Assembly: GCA_029979325.1 (NCBI GenBank)
Contig: JAPOHS010000002.1
Location: 1-37,421 of the forward strand
Length of the DNA stretch: 37,421 nt
Reading direction: 5' to 3'
DNA from: Pseudomonadota bacterium
GTDB lineage: Bacteria > Pseudomonadota > Gammaproteobacteria > UBA11654
A program made the position numbers and the translations under genes. Under the pieces are notes generated by a model. It ran no database searches. It was not told the DNA's origin and saw only the letters and a list, made by a program, of their open reading frames with translations. Each line of letters begins with the position of its first letter. Within the stretch, counting starts at the first letter, position 1. Positions 25,623 to 34,140 of this stretch are shown piece by piece.

Positions 25623-27071
25623 TCAATGAATCCAGTTAAAGCGGCTGCGCTTCCTGAGATATTGTCTTGCACCTGTTTCATCCAAAAGACTGTCCTGTAA
25701 CTCATCAGACTTTCTGACAACATCTGCATGATCAATCGTTTGATGAACTCCATCTTTGACGATTACTTCACCATCAATCATCACAGCCTTTATTGCACTT
25801 TGATTTGGACCATTTCCATAAACCAAATTCGCGATCATCGCTCCCATTGGCGTTAAGTGACTTTCAGAAGATCTATCGATGAGCAGGACATCGGCTTTTT
25901 TACCGACTTCAAGAGAGCCAATGCTGTCTTCCATCATCAGGGCTCTGGCCCCATCTATTGTGGCCAATTCTAAAGCTTGTTCAGCACTTCCATAGAGTAT
26001 TTCATCCCCAGTCCATTTTGTCTCAGTATCAGACATCATCGTTCGATGCTGATCTCCCATTCTTTGTGCGGTCAGGAAACTTCTCATTGCAGTCCATAAA
26101 TCATGCCCATATGCCACAACGGGTCCATCGAGTCCTAGTCCACAAGTGACATTAGATTCAAGAAACTTTTTTGCGTCAAAATTCACCAAACCCAGCACTT
26201 GTTCCATATCAGGGACAAGTGCGACAGAAGCGCCACACTTTGCTATTAATTCTGCTTCACCTGGCCTTAGATTTTGTGAATGTGCCGAAATCACATTTGG
26301 ACCCAATATACCCACATGGTCTAGCCATTCAAATGATCCGCCTTCCCAGCCTCTTCTGGAAGCAAGATATTTATGATCCATCACTGCAGGCGCATGAATG
26401 TCAAACTGACGGTCATTGTCATCTGTCCATTTCCAGAGTTCTACCAGTTGATCGGGTTCGCAGTAAGTAATCCCAATGGTCGAAGCCGTCACAGAAATCT
26501 TGTCGTTTTCCCATGCTGATTTCACTCGTTCTGTTTCCGCAATCCCCTCATCCAGCTCTTCTCTGAAGCCATCTGGGACTGCGTCTTTGTCATTGATGGT
26601 TAATCGAGCCATTCTGCATCTTATCCCGGAGTCATCTACAGCTTTTAGGACTCCATCAATCGATTTCTTGTGTAAATGAGTGAAATGGTCATCAGCAGTC
26701 GTTGTTACACCTCTGAGCAAAAGGTCCATGATAGGAGGCATTGAGGCAGTATAGGATCTTTCTTCATCACAAGCACCAGTCATGGGATAGTAAAATCCAA
26801 AAAATCGCTCCTCATATGTTGTTCCATCAGCCATGCCTCTCATGCAGCCCTGAATGAGGTGTGTGTGCACATTGACCAAACCAGGCAGTATCATGTAATC
26901 GGCTCCTCCAAGGTTATTATCCGAAATATATTCGCATTCGCTCGCAGGGCCCACAGCCTGAATCAGTCCTCCATCTATCGCAATATAACCATCAAGATAA
27001 ACATCCCTTTCTGGATTCATCGAGATAACAATACCTTTTACTAAGGTGTCACAAGTCTTCTTTTCGCTCAT
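25623..27071 (-). CDS. Amidohydrolase of the TrzA/AtzA/guanine-deaminase group
   Basis: From the ATG at 27071 (AGAGA ribosome site six bases upstream; another ATG two codons earlier overlaps that site) the product has 482 residues. It keeps the metal ligands His69 and His71 (VNVHTHLIQG), His226 (DIHAPA), His264 (ISAHSQN) and Asp315 (GLGLDGPV), and a C-terminal beta-sandwich piece GSLEVGKKADVLLID. The Glu expected three residues after the third His, a key acid in deaminases, is replaced by Ala. It probably hydrolyses a C-N or C-Cl-type bond on a cyclic compound, but the altered site makes the exact reaction uncertain. Last gene of the CoA-transferase operon, overlapping the transporter gene. 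Confidence 0.84.
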   Translation of the reverse strand: MSEKKTCDTLVKGIVISMNPERDVYLDGYIAIDGGLIQAVGPASECEYISDNNLGGADYMILPGLVNVHTHLIQGCMRGMADGTTYEERFFGFYYPMTGACDEERSYTASMPPIMDLLLRGVTTTADDHFTHLHKKSIDGVLKAVDDSGIRCRMARLTINDKDAVPDGFREELDEGIAETERVKSAWENDKISVTASTIGITYCEPDQLVELWKWTDDNDRQFDIHAPAVMDHKYLASRRGWEGGSFEWLDHVGILGPNVISAHSQNLRPGEAELIAKCGASVALVPDMEQVLGLVNFDAKKFLESNVTCGLGLDGPVVAYGHDLWTAMRSFLTAQRMGDQHRTMMSDTETKWTGDEILYGSAEQALELATIDGARALMMEDSIGSLEVGKKADVLLIDRSSESHLTPMGAMIANLVYGNGPNQSAIKAVMIDGEVIVKDGVHQTIDHADVVRKSDELQDSLLDETGARQYLRKRSRFNWIH

Positions 27072-28395
27072 AGTCATTCTCTTTCTTTAGTGATTCTCGA
27101 TCTACCTTGTAGATCATAATAAAAAAGCAGCTGATCAATAATGTAATCACAGGAAATCCTCCTGCTGAAAAATAAACCATCTTGATTACTACATCGCTTT
27201 GAGTGGATAAAAGCGCATCGTAACCAACCATTCCTAGCATGATTCCTAAGATTGAAGGCCCAATAGCAAACGATAATTTTTCAACGGTGGTATAAACACC
27301 AGCCAGAATACCCTCTCTGCTTTGTCCGGTTGTTTTCTTATCATATTGCATTGTGTCAGGCAGCATCGATTGACCAACCAATAGTAAACCTCCTGCTCCA
27401 AATCCGAGCAAGCAACCTCTGATAATAATTCCCAGGTCACTTTCACCAGAGCCTGCAAGCATCCATGATAACGCGCCCACACCCCACGACAAAGAAGCAA
27501 GATAGTAACCATTCTTTTTGCCAATGCTGTTAACAATCCTTACCCATAGCGGTTGTGATATGAACATCACCGAACCCTGAATAAGAAAATAAAACCCAAG
27601 ATAGTTATAAGAGAGGTCCATGATTCTTGTAAATAAATATGGCAATGATCCCAGAAAAACTGCAAACCCCGTAAGTTGCGTGACCTTTATTCCAAGAAGT
27701 ATTGCAAAAGGTTTGACTTTAAAAGCAGTCTTGAACTGTTTGAAAAATGAGCCCTCGTCTTTTTTTTCTGGAATTTTAGTTGCAAAGGGCGCATCTTTTG
27801 TCATCCAAACACATGCAAAACCAGCAATGATCATAATCAGCGCAAGAGACAGTGACATGCCAGTATGGCCTGAGACACCACTTCCAAAATATACGACCAG
27901 TGCAGGACCGAGTGCAGAGCCACCCAATTGCCCAGCTGCGACGGCCATAACTCTATATGACATCAAGTCAGTTCTTGCTTCATAGTCTTCTGTTATCTCA
28001 GAAGGCATTGCAAGATAGGGCACATTAAAAATTGTGTAGCCGGTTGCATTAAGGATGAGTGCAGCGAGCGTAATCAAAACTAAATTTTCGGATTCTGAGA
28101 ATAACGCAAGGTTAAATAGCAAAAGGAATGATAAGGCGCAGAGTAGTGTACCTATAAGCACATAGGGCCTTCTTTTTCCCCATCTTGTATTTGTCCTGTC
28201 ACTGATTCGACCCATGACCGGGTCCGTCACGGCATCATATATTTTTGATAGCCCAATCAAAAGTCCTGCAGTGGCAGCTGGCATATTTACATAGTCCGTG
28301 AGGTAAACCAAAAGAAGGAGACCATTTGCTTGAAACATCAGTGAAACGGTTAACGTTCCTATTCCCCAACCAAATTTTGTTTTAAATGGAAGCAT
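27049..28395 (-). CDS. GPH-family sodium/proton:solute symporter (MFS)
   Basis: This 448-residue polytopic protein has the glycoside-pentoside-hexuronide (MelB-like) signature: FGWGIG in TM1, DAVTDPVMGRISDRTNTRWG with RRRP-like KRRPYVL after TM2, and about twelve hydrophobic segments. GPH carriers take up sugars and other polar solutes by cation symport. Here it lies between the acyl-CoA dehydrogenase (9 bases upstream) and the amidohydrolase (23-base overlap), so it probably brings in the pathway substrate, which need not be a sugar. The ATG at 28395 begins MLPFKTKFGWG, close to the conserved first helix. Confidence 0.85.
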   Translation of the reverse strand: MLPFKTKFGWGIGTLTVSLMFQANGLLLLVYLTDYVNMPAATAGLLIGLSKIYDAVTDPVMGRISDRTNTRWGKRRPYVLIGTLLCALSFLLLFNLALFSESENLVLITLAALILNATGYTIFNVPYLAMPSEITEDYEARTDLMSYRVMAVAAGQLGGSALGPALVVYFGSGVSGHTGMSLSLALIMIIAGFACVWMTKDAPFATKIPEKKDEGSFFKQFKTAFKVKPFAILLGIKVTQLTGFAVFLGSLPYLFTRIMDLSYNYLGFYFLIQGSVMFISQPLWVRIVNSIGKKNGYYLASLSWGVGALSWMLAGSGESDLGIIIRGCLLGFGAGGLLLVGQSMLPDTMQYDKKTTGQSREGILAGVYTTVEKLSFAIGPSILGIMLGMVGYDALLSTQSDVVIKMVYFSAGGFPVITLLISCFFIMIYKVDRESLKKENDYERKEDL

Positions 28396-28404
28396 CGTTT
28401 TAGA

Positions 28405-29550
28405 TTATTTAAGCAGGTCTCTGGCTATCATGCTCCTCAGTGCCTCTGAGGTCCCTTCATAAATTCTCATCGGTCTGATGTCCCGATAACATCTTTCTAG
28501 GATTGTTTCATCTGATAATCCAGCTGCGCCATGAATCTGCATTGCTCGATCGACCACTTTAGCAACCATTTCTGTAGCAGACAGCTTAGCCATTGCGGTC
28601 TCAGTATAAACTTTCTCGCCTTCTTGGGCTCTCAGTGCTGTGTCATAAACCAAAAGCCTGCAATTGTGAAGATCCAGAGCGGAATCGGCTATCATCCACT
28701 GAATGGCTTGACGAGATGATAAGGGTTTGCCAAAAGTATGTCTGATTTTTGCATACTCTTTAGCCATTTCAAGGCATCGATCTGCGATACCCAATGCTCT
28801 TGCGGCAATCTGTATTCTTCCTGAAAAGAGATAATCTGTTCCTGATGACCAAGCTTGACCGGGCTGACCCAGTAATTGCTTTTCATCCACTACACAATTA
28901 TCAAAAAATAGCTCATAAGTATTTTGACCATGTATCATTTTTTGCTCTCTGCCAACTTTAAAGCCAGGAGTGTCATCATCAACGATGACCCATTGCAGTC
29001 CATCATGCCTTTCTGTGCCCTTTAAGCGAGTGAGCACAAGGATGAAACGAGCTGTTTTTGCTTTAAAAATCCAGCATTTGTTGCCATTGATAACCCAACC
29101 ATCATCAGTTTTCTCAATCGTTGTTTGAATGCCAGCGAGATCCCCGCCAGCTCCAGGTTCACTGAAGGCGCTCGCACCATGAAACTCACCCTTCACTGAA
29201 GGAATCATATATTTTTCTTTCTGTTCTTCCGTTCCCAACTCATAGAGCATCGATGCAAATGTGGCAGAAAAAACGCTGCAACCTGCTGTCGATCGATGAA
29301 CTTGTTCAGTGACGATGCAATTATCAAGTGTTCCAAGACCAGCTCCACCAGCATCTTCTGGTGTCTCTCTTGCTGTCAACCCCATCTCATGAACCTTAGC
29401 AGTCAATTCCAAGAAGACGTCATCAGGCAGTTCATATGAATTGGATCTTTCAGGAAACTTACTCTCAAGCGGTATCAATTCGTTATCAACAAATCTCCTG
29501 ACAGCCTCTTGAAGCATCAGCGTTTCTTCTGGAAGTTTATAAAGCATCAT
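28405..29550 (-). CDS. Acyl-CoA dehydrogenase
   Basis: A 381-residue protein with all three acyl-CoA dehydrogenase regions: N-terminal helices, the middle beta domain (AFSEPGAGGDLAGIQTT and WVINGNKCWIF), and the C-terminal helices with the family motif IRHTFGKPLSSRQAIQ. The catalytic base is Glu365 in MRIYEGTSEALRS. It makes a trans-2-enoyl-CoA with FAD, passing electrons to ETF. No etfAB is nearby. Two Met codons open the frame; either could be used. It is 9 bases before the transporter gene and 26 after the alpha/beta hydrolase in the same reverse operon. Confidence 0.9.
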   Translation of the reverse strand: MMLYKLPEETLMLQEAVRRFVDNELIPLESKFPERSNSYELPDDVFLELTAKVHEMGLTARETPEDAGGAGLGTLDNCIVTEQVHRSTAGCSVFSATFASMLYELGTEEQKEKYMIPSVKGEFHGASAFSEPGAGGDLAGIQTTIEKTDDGWVINGNKCWIFKAKTARFILVLTRLKGTERHDGLQWVIVDDDTPGFKVGREQKMIHGQNTYELFFDNCVVDEKQLLGQPGQAWSSGTDYLFSGRIQIAARALGIADRCLEMAKEYAKIRHTFGKPLSSRQAIQWMIADSALDLHNCRLLVYDTALRAQEGEKVYTETAMAKLSATEMVAKVVDRAMQIHGAAGLSDETILERCYRDIRPMRIYEGTSEALRSMIARDLLK

Positions 29551-29576
29551 TGCCTCTCTTTTTTTCTATTAAATTA

Positions 29577-30356
29577 TTATTGAAGAAAATCACTCAAACA
29601 ATCTACCCATTTTTCTGGTTCATCACGAATGAAGAATACTGAACCACCATCTATTTCCTTGTATTCAAAATCATCTCTTAGTTCTTTTACTCTTGGGATA
29701 ATATAGTGCAAAGGATCACCCGTATTGGTCATTACCAAGCAAGGTTTTTTTAGCTCGATGAGACTTGTCTTTAAGTCATAATCAAAAGCCGCATGATGGC
29801 AAAACCACTCATTTTCTCCAGCAAGAAAAACATGGAGCAATGACATATGGCACGCATCAAGAGAGGCCCTGTCTCCGACACGCGATTGTATCCAATTCCA
29901 GTAATCTAATAAGTGAGAACCATCTTTTCTGGGAGAAAGGTCAACTTTTAGATTATTCATTCTCTCCTCTTTCTCTTCATCACTGTACAGCGGTACACCG
30001 TGAAGGATGATTTTTGTAACCCTGTTTGCATTCAAACGAGCAAACTCAGCAGCGATTGCAGCACCCGTATGATGCCCAATCACTATTGCCTGATCAATTC
30101 TTTGGTCATCGAGAACATCGTTAATTACTGATGCATATTCATCGATGCTCAATGGCTCTTTGGGCTGATCCGACATCCCGTATCCCAATGTATCAGGGGC
30201 AATGACTCGATATCCCAGTTGATTGAAATGATCAAATGTATGAAGAAATTGAAGTGAAGATTGTGGGGTCATATGAAGCAATAGAATGGGATCGCCATTG
30301 CCACTTGTGATGTAATGGACTTGACCATGCTTGGTATTTACGTAGTGCTTTCTCAG
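29577..30356 (-). CDS. Alpha/beta hydrolase-fold protein with non-canonical active site and no ATG start
   Basis: The product resembles proline-iminopeptidase/epoxide-hydrolase-type alpha/beta hydrolases. The conserved first strands (RKHYVNTKHGQVHYITSG, then DPILLLHMTPQSS) are encoded from about 30356, yet no in-frame ATG, GTG or TTG precedes them after the TAA that overlaps the CoA-transferase end; a CTG at 30354-30356 is the best start (259 residues), and the first TTG (30281) or ATG would remove those strands. The nucleophile elbow is GHHTGA with His96 instead of Ser/Asp, and the catalytic His position near the end is a Ser (DGGSVFFI). It may be a pseudoenzyme or use different chemistry. 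Located 18 bases after the CoA-transferase gene. Confidence 0.7.
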   Translation of the reverse strand: MRKHYVNTKHGQVHYITSGNGDPILLLHMTPQSSLQFLHTFDHFNQLGYRVIAPDTLGYGMSDQPKEPLSIDEYASVINDVLDDQRIDQAIVIGHHTGAAIAAEFARLNANRVTKIILHGVPLYSDEEKEERMNNLKVDLSPRKDGSHLLDYWNWIQSRVGDRASLDACHMSLLHVFLAGENEWFCHHAAFDYDLKTSLIELKKPCLVMTNTGDPLHYIIPRVKELRDDFEYKEIDGGSVFFIRDEPEKWVDCLSDFLQ

Positions 30357-30373
30357 ACCATCACCATTGCTGA

Positions 30374-32665
30374 CTATTTAACCGGATTTAAATTTGGAAA
30401 GCCCCAAGGCGTTTTCCACGGTGCCCTCAAGTAGGTTCCATCATCATGTTTCTCAAACATACCTAGATACTCTATTTGAGGATGATCTTTTAATTTTTCA
30501 ATTTCAGAAAATTCAACAGCCCAGACCTCATAACGATTAAAAATATCCAATACTTCTTCTGAGGTCATCTCAGTCAAGTATTTATCCCATAGAGGACGCG
30601 CATAGGAGGCTTTTGTTCCAACACCAAAAGAGTTCCACCAGTTCTGTACCAGTTCATCATCTTGTTTAAACTCATCAAGCATTCCAAACTCAGTGATCAT
30701 TTCATAAAACTTTTCTTCAACCAATGCTGGTGAGGGTGTTGCAAAAATTGAACCATCTTTTGTTCTTTGTCCATAGTTAGAACCGTCGGTCTCATTTTTA
30801 CAAAAATTTCCTTCCCAACTGTCTGGATCACTGAATCCTGACCACTGCAATGTCTTAATGGCCATCATTGTTCCCAACATGCTGCTATTAATTTTTTGAC
30901 CCTTTCCTGTTTGAATTTGATGGTAAAGCGCTGAGAGTAGGGCAATCAAGCTCATGGCGGCTGTGCATGTTGAGACAACGTCTGCACCCACTCGAATTGG
31001 CTCTTCACCAACATCACCTAAGGTCCTTAGGTAGCCACACATCGCCTGAATGGTTAAATCACTTCCAGGTTGATTTCTCATCGGACCGCGATGCCCAAAT
31101 GCACTCAGAGAAAGATGAATCAATGAAGGATTGCTTTCTTTTAAGATTGAATAGTCATAGCGTTTGGACTCATCTGAATCTGGCGCCCACTCTTCGATCA
31201 AGATATCAGTATTTGAGAGTTGGTTTTCAAATTCTTTAATGCCTTCATCCGTCGACAAATCCAATTCAATGATTTCTTTATTGCGATTAAATGATTGATA
31301 AAGTGCGCTGACCCCCTTTTTTGTTTGAGGAGAAAGCTCTTTGGACCAGTCACCTCCAGTTGGTTCAATTTTAACGACTTCTGCACCAGCCTCAGCAAGC
31401 ATAAAAGTTAGATATGGGCCTGCGTAACCTTGTGTCACATCTAGCACCTTAATGCCTTGGAGTGGGTACTCAGGTTGATCTGACTTTTGTTCAGCAATCG
31501 GCTTTTGATTGCTTTCAAATCCTTTGCTTATGACCTCTTCGGTGCTGCCACCCGGGAGTGGGATTTTTTTATCAATTTCTGCTGGAGTTACACTGAGATT
31601 CCAGGGAAGTCCACCAACATAAAAAGGACCAGTGTGCTCAGCATCTACTTCGACAAGGAAGTCATTTTCTATGATTTGCTGATGATAGATAAGATCATCA
31701 AATGCCAAATCAAAACTATTTGGAACACCTGCTTTTGTGAGACTCAATGACCACCATCTCGAAGGTTTCTCTTGAAAATGATTCTTTAGAATCTCATCCA
31801 GTTCATCACGATGAGCAATTCTGTCTATATTCTTGATAAATCGATCATCTTCCAATAATTCTTCGAGTCCTGTAGCACTGCAGAAACTTTTCCATTGCTT
31901 TTGATTTTCACACGAAACCGCAACGTACCGATTGTCTTGACATAGATAGCAATGATTCGGTGCTGAAGTTGAAGAACCGCTTCCCAATGGTTCCACCTGA
32001 CCATTTGCCAATAAAACTTCAGAGACTTTGTTATTCATGTTTGCAATGGCATTGGCCAAGTGGGAGGTTTTTACCCAGCACGCATGACCAAAACGCTCTC
32101 TTTCAATTAAACCAAGCATCAATAAACCACAGAAGAATACAGCCCCAGTTGGGTCCAAATGCGTGAATCTAATCAGTTGACCATCTCCATCTCTATGACC
32201 AGTGACTCCACTCATACCGCTGAAGGCTTGCAGGTGTGGTTCCAAAGCTGCTAAGTTTTTCATTGGTCCTTCATCGCCGTATCCAGAGCTCGATCCAAAA
32301 ACAAGGTTTGCATTTTTTGCATGCAACGTTTCATAACCCAGACCAATTCTGTCTGCTACACCGGGTCTAAAATTTTCTATCAAAATATCTGCTTGGCTTG
32401 CTAAATTAAGCATCGCGCTCATGCCTTCTTCTTCTTTGGTATTGAGGCCTGCAGACTTTTGATTGAGGTTGGTCGAACTATAAGCAGTTGAGAGTTTGTT
32501 TTGGTGTGGATAGAGCATCCTAAGAAATTCACCTTTTGGCGGCTCTACTTTGATTACTTCGGCACCTAGATATCCAAGCAAAGTTGCTGCCCAAGGACCG
32601 ACAATTGAAGTTCCAATACTTAATACCTTTATTCCACTGAGTGGACCTTTATTCTCTTGCATCAT
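30374..32665 (-). CDS. Fused tandem class III (CaiB/BaiF) CoA-transferase
   Basis: At 763 residues this is twice the usual length. Residues 8-375 and 402-763 are each a family III CoA-transferase unit: PLSGIKVLSIGTSIVGPWAA and PLQGIKVLDVTQGYAGPYLT open the two halves, followed by AEVIKVEPPKGE and AEVVKIEPTGGDW. Candidate catalytic Asp residues are Asp171 (FTHLDPTG) and Asp562 (VGADVVS). These enzymes move CoA between carboxylic acids and normally act as intertwined dimers, which the fusion would mimic. A ribosome site AGGGG lies just before two consecutive ATGs (32665 and 32662); the second has the better spacing. First gene of a five-gene reverse operon behind operator site B. Confidence 0.88.
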   Translation of the reverse strand: MMQENKGPLSGIKVLSIGTSIVGPWAATLLGYLGAEVIKVEPPKGEFLRMLYPHQNKLSTAYSSTNLNQKSAGLNTKEEEGMSAMLNLASQADILIENFRPGVADRIGLGYETLHAKNANLVFGSSSGYGDEGPMKNLAALEPHLQAFSGMSGVTGHRDGDGQLIRFTHLDPTGAVFFCGLLMLGLIERERFGHACWVKTSHLANAIANMNNKVSEVLLANGQVEPLGSGSSTSAPNHCYLCQDNRYVAVSCENQKQWKSFCSATGLEELLEDDRFIKNIDRIAHRDELDEILKNHFQEKPSRWWSLSLTKAGVPNSFDLAFDDLIYHQQIIENDFLVEVDAEHTGPFYVGGLPWNLSVTPAEIDKKIPLPGGSTEEVISKGFESNQKPIAEQKSDQPEYPLQGIKVLDVTQGYAGPYLTFMLAEAGAEVVKIEPTGGDWSKELSPQTKKGVSALYQSFNRNKEIIELDLSTDEGIKEFENQLSNTDILIEEWAPDSDESKRYDYSILKESNPSLIHLSLSAFGHRGPMRNQPGSDLTIQAMCGYLRTLGDVGEEPIRVGADVVSTCTAAMSLIALLSALYHQIQTGKGQKINSSMLGTMMAIKTLQWSGFSDPDSWEGNFCKNETDGSNYGQRTKDGSIFATPSPALVEEKFYEMITEFGMLDEFKQDDELVQNWWNSFGVGTKASYARPLWDKYLTEMTSEEVLDIFNRYEVWAVEFSEIEKLKDHPQIEYLGMFEKHDDGTYLRAPWKTPWGFPNLNPVK

Positions 32666-32698
32666 TGCCCCTAAAAATAACTTGATCTAATATATCAT

Positions 32699-32720
32699 CT
32701 ATTTATCAAACGATAAATAG
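32699..32720. promoter_or_regulatory. Palindromic operator, site B (CoA-transferase operon)
   Basis: CTATTTATC-AAAC-GATAAATAG: perfect 9-bp inverted arms around 4 bases, the best copy in the window. It occupies the 68-base gap between the FAD-oxidoreductase end and the CoA-transferase start, 34 bases upstream of that ATG. On the reverse strand a TATATT follows the motif at 4 bases, as it does for the acetoacetyl-CoA synthetase operon, so the operator probably lies in the promoter spacer. It implies an internal regulated promoter within the long reverse block. Confidence 0.75.
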
Positions 32721-32733
32721 TGAATCAGTCATT

Positions 32734-34131
32734 TTATTCTTTAATTAAGGCAGCAGCTGATTTTCCAGCTAGCCTTCCAAATGTTGTTGCAGTCAATAAA
32801 CCATTTCCCGCCATGTATCCCCAATCTGCAGGACCTGATATCCCTCTTGCAGAGCCACCGCCTGCAAAAAGATTTGGCATTCTTTTGCCCGCTTCATTAA
32901 GGACTCTTGCATTTTTATCCACCACCAGCCCTCCTTGGGTGTGAAAAAGTGCCCCCGTTACCTTTACGGCAAAATAAGGGGAGGATAATTTGGGTTTTTC
33001 AGCAAAATTTCTTCCAAATTGATCTTCTTTTTTTCCATCCACCATGTCTTCAACATCTTTTATGGTTTGTTTTAAACTTGAATGTTCTATGCCTGTTACT
33101 TCACTGAGTTTTTCTATAGAGTCTGCTTGGATGATTGCATTTGCTTCAATTGCATTGTGATAGTCTTCAAACTCCATCATTAAGTCATGAAGTCTCTTAT
33201 CAAAAATATTCCAAGCAATTTTATTGGGTTGCTTGACCACCTCAACTGCTTGTTCCGAGTATCCTTTAGACTCATCTGAAAATCGCAAGCCATTCTCATT
33301 GACTTGATATGCTCCCTCCATGATCATCGGCCATAGAATGGGAACACCTCTGCCTGCTGCCAATCCTCCATGACCCTGATAGGATGAGATATCAGCCATA
33401 GCAGCTCCCAGAGACTTACCCCACCTGATCGCATCACCCTTATTGCCGGGATGTCCAAAAAATTCTGCCTCTTTTATTTCTGGCATATATTCTTCAACCA
33501 TTTCTGAGTTGCCAGCAAAACCGCAGCAAGCAAGTATCAATGCATCACATCCGATTTCCTGAGTCTCTCCATCTGCCATCAAAACTTTAACACCCAAAAT
33601 ATGTTTATCATCACCACTGAAAAGATCCGTAACCAGAGCATTGGTTAGGATATCCACTTCATTTCTTTCAGCTGCTATGCACAAAGAGCCCATTAACTCG
33701 CTCCCAGTTCTATTTGGGGTCCCATGCATCCTCATCACCGAATGTCCTGGATATAAGAATGTATCGACCAAACTCAATGGAATCTGGTGATTGTCCACAA
33801 GCCATTCAATGGTTTTCGCAGATTCCTCAGCAAGGCTCAATGCGATCTTTGAGTCCGTTTGTCCCTTGGTTTTATTCAGAATGTCTTCTTTAAAAAGATC
33901 AGGACTGTCATCAATCTTTGCTTCTCTTTGAAACCTTGTATTGGCTCCTGGTATCAGGCCAGTTGACATCGCGGTTGTGCCAAGGGGTGTGGGATCTCTC
34001 TCAATGACTAAAACATCGGTTCCAGTTTCTTTGACTGCAAGCGCTGCACAAAGACCGCATCCTCCTGAGCCAATAACAATCACTGGGATTGAGTATTCAA
34101 ATGACTTATTGTTGTCAAAAATTATGCTCAT
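32734..34131 (-). CDS. FAD-dependent oxidoreductase (fumarate reductase / FAD_binding_2 type)
   Basis: The 465-residue protein opens with the dinucleotide motif VIVIGSGGCGLCAA and an FAD-ribose acidic residue in LVIERDP, followed by GTTAMSTGLIPGA. The C-terminus has the FAD_binding_2 closing pattern GGLVVDKNARVL, PNLFAGGGSARGISG and GNGLLTATTFGR. Relatives include fumarate reductase-like flavoproteins, 3-ketosteroid dehydrogenases and tricarballylate dehydrogenase (TcuA), which reduce or oxidise a C-C bond next to a carbonyl or carboxylate. There is no heme domain or signal peptide, so it is cytoplasmic. 9 bases after the metallo-hydrolase gene; third in the acetoacetyl-CoA synthetase operon. 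Confidence 0.85.
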   Translation of the reverse strand: MSIIFDNNKSFEYSIPVIVIGSGGCGLCAALAVKETGTDVLVIERDPTPLGTTAMSTGLIPGANTRFQREAKIDDSPDLFKEDILNKTKGQTDSKIALSLAEESAKTIEWLVDNHQIPLSLVDTFLYPGHSVMRMHGTPNRTGSELMGSLCIAAERNEVDILTNALVTDLFSGDDKHILGVKVLMADGETQEIGCDALILACCGFAGNSEMVEEYMPEIKEAEFFGHPGNKGDAIRWGKSLGAAMADISSYQGHGGLAAGRGVPILWPMIMEGAYQVNENGLRFSDESKGYSEQAVEVVKQPNKIAWNIFDKRLHDLMMEFEDYHNAIEANAIIQADSIEKLSEVTGIEHSSLKQTIKDVEDMVDGKKEDQFGRNFAEKPKLSSPYFAVKVTGALFHTQGGLVVDKNARVLNEAGKRMPNLFAGGGSARGISGPADWGYMAGNGLLTATTFGRLAGKSAAALIKE

Positions 34132-34140
34132 AATATGTGC

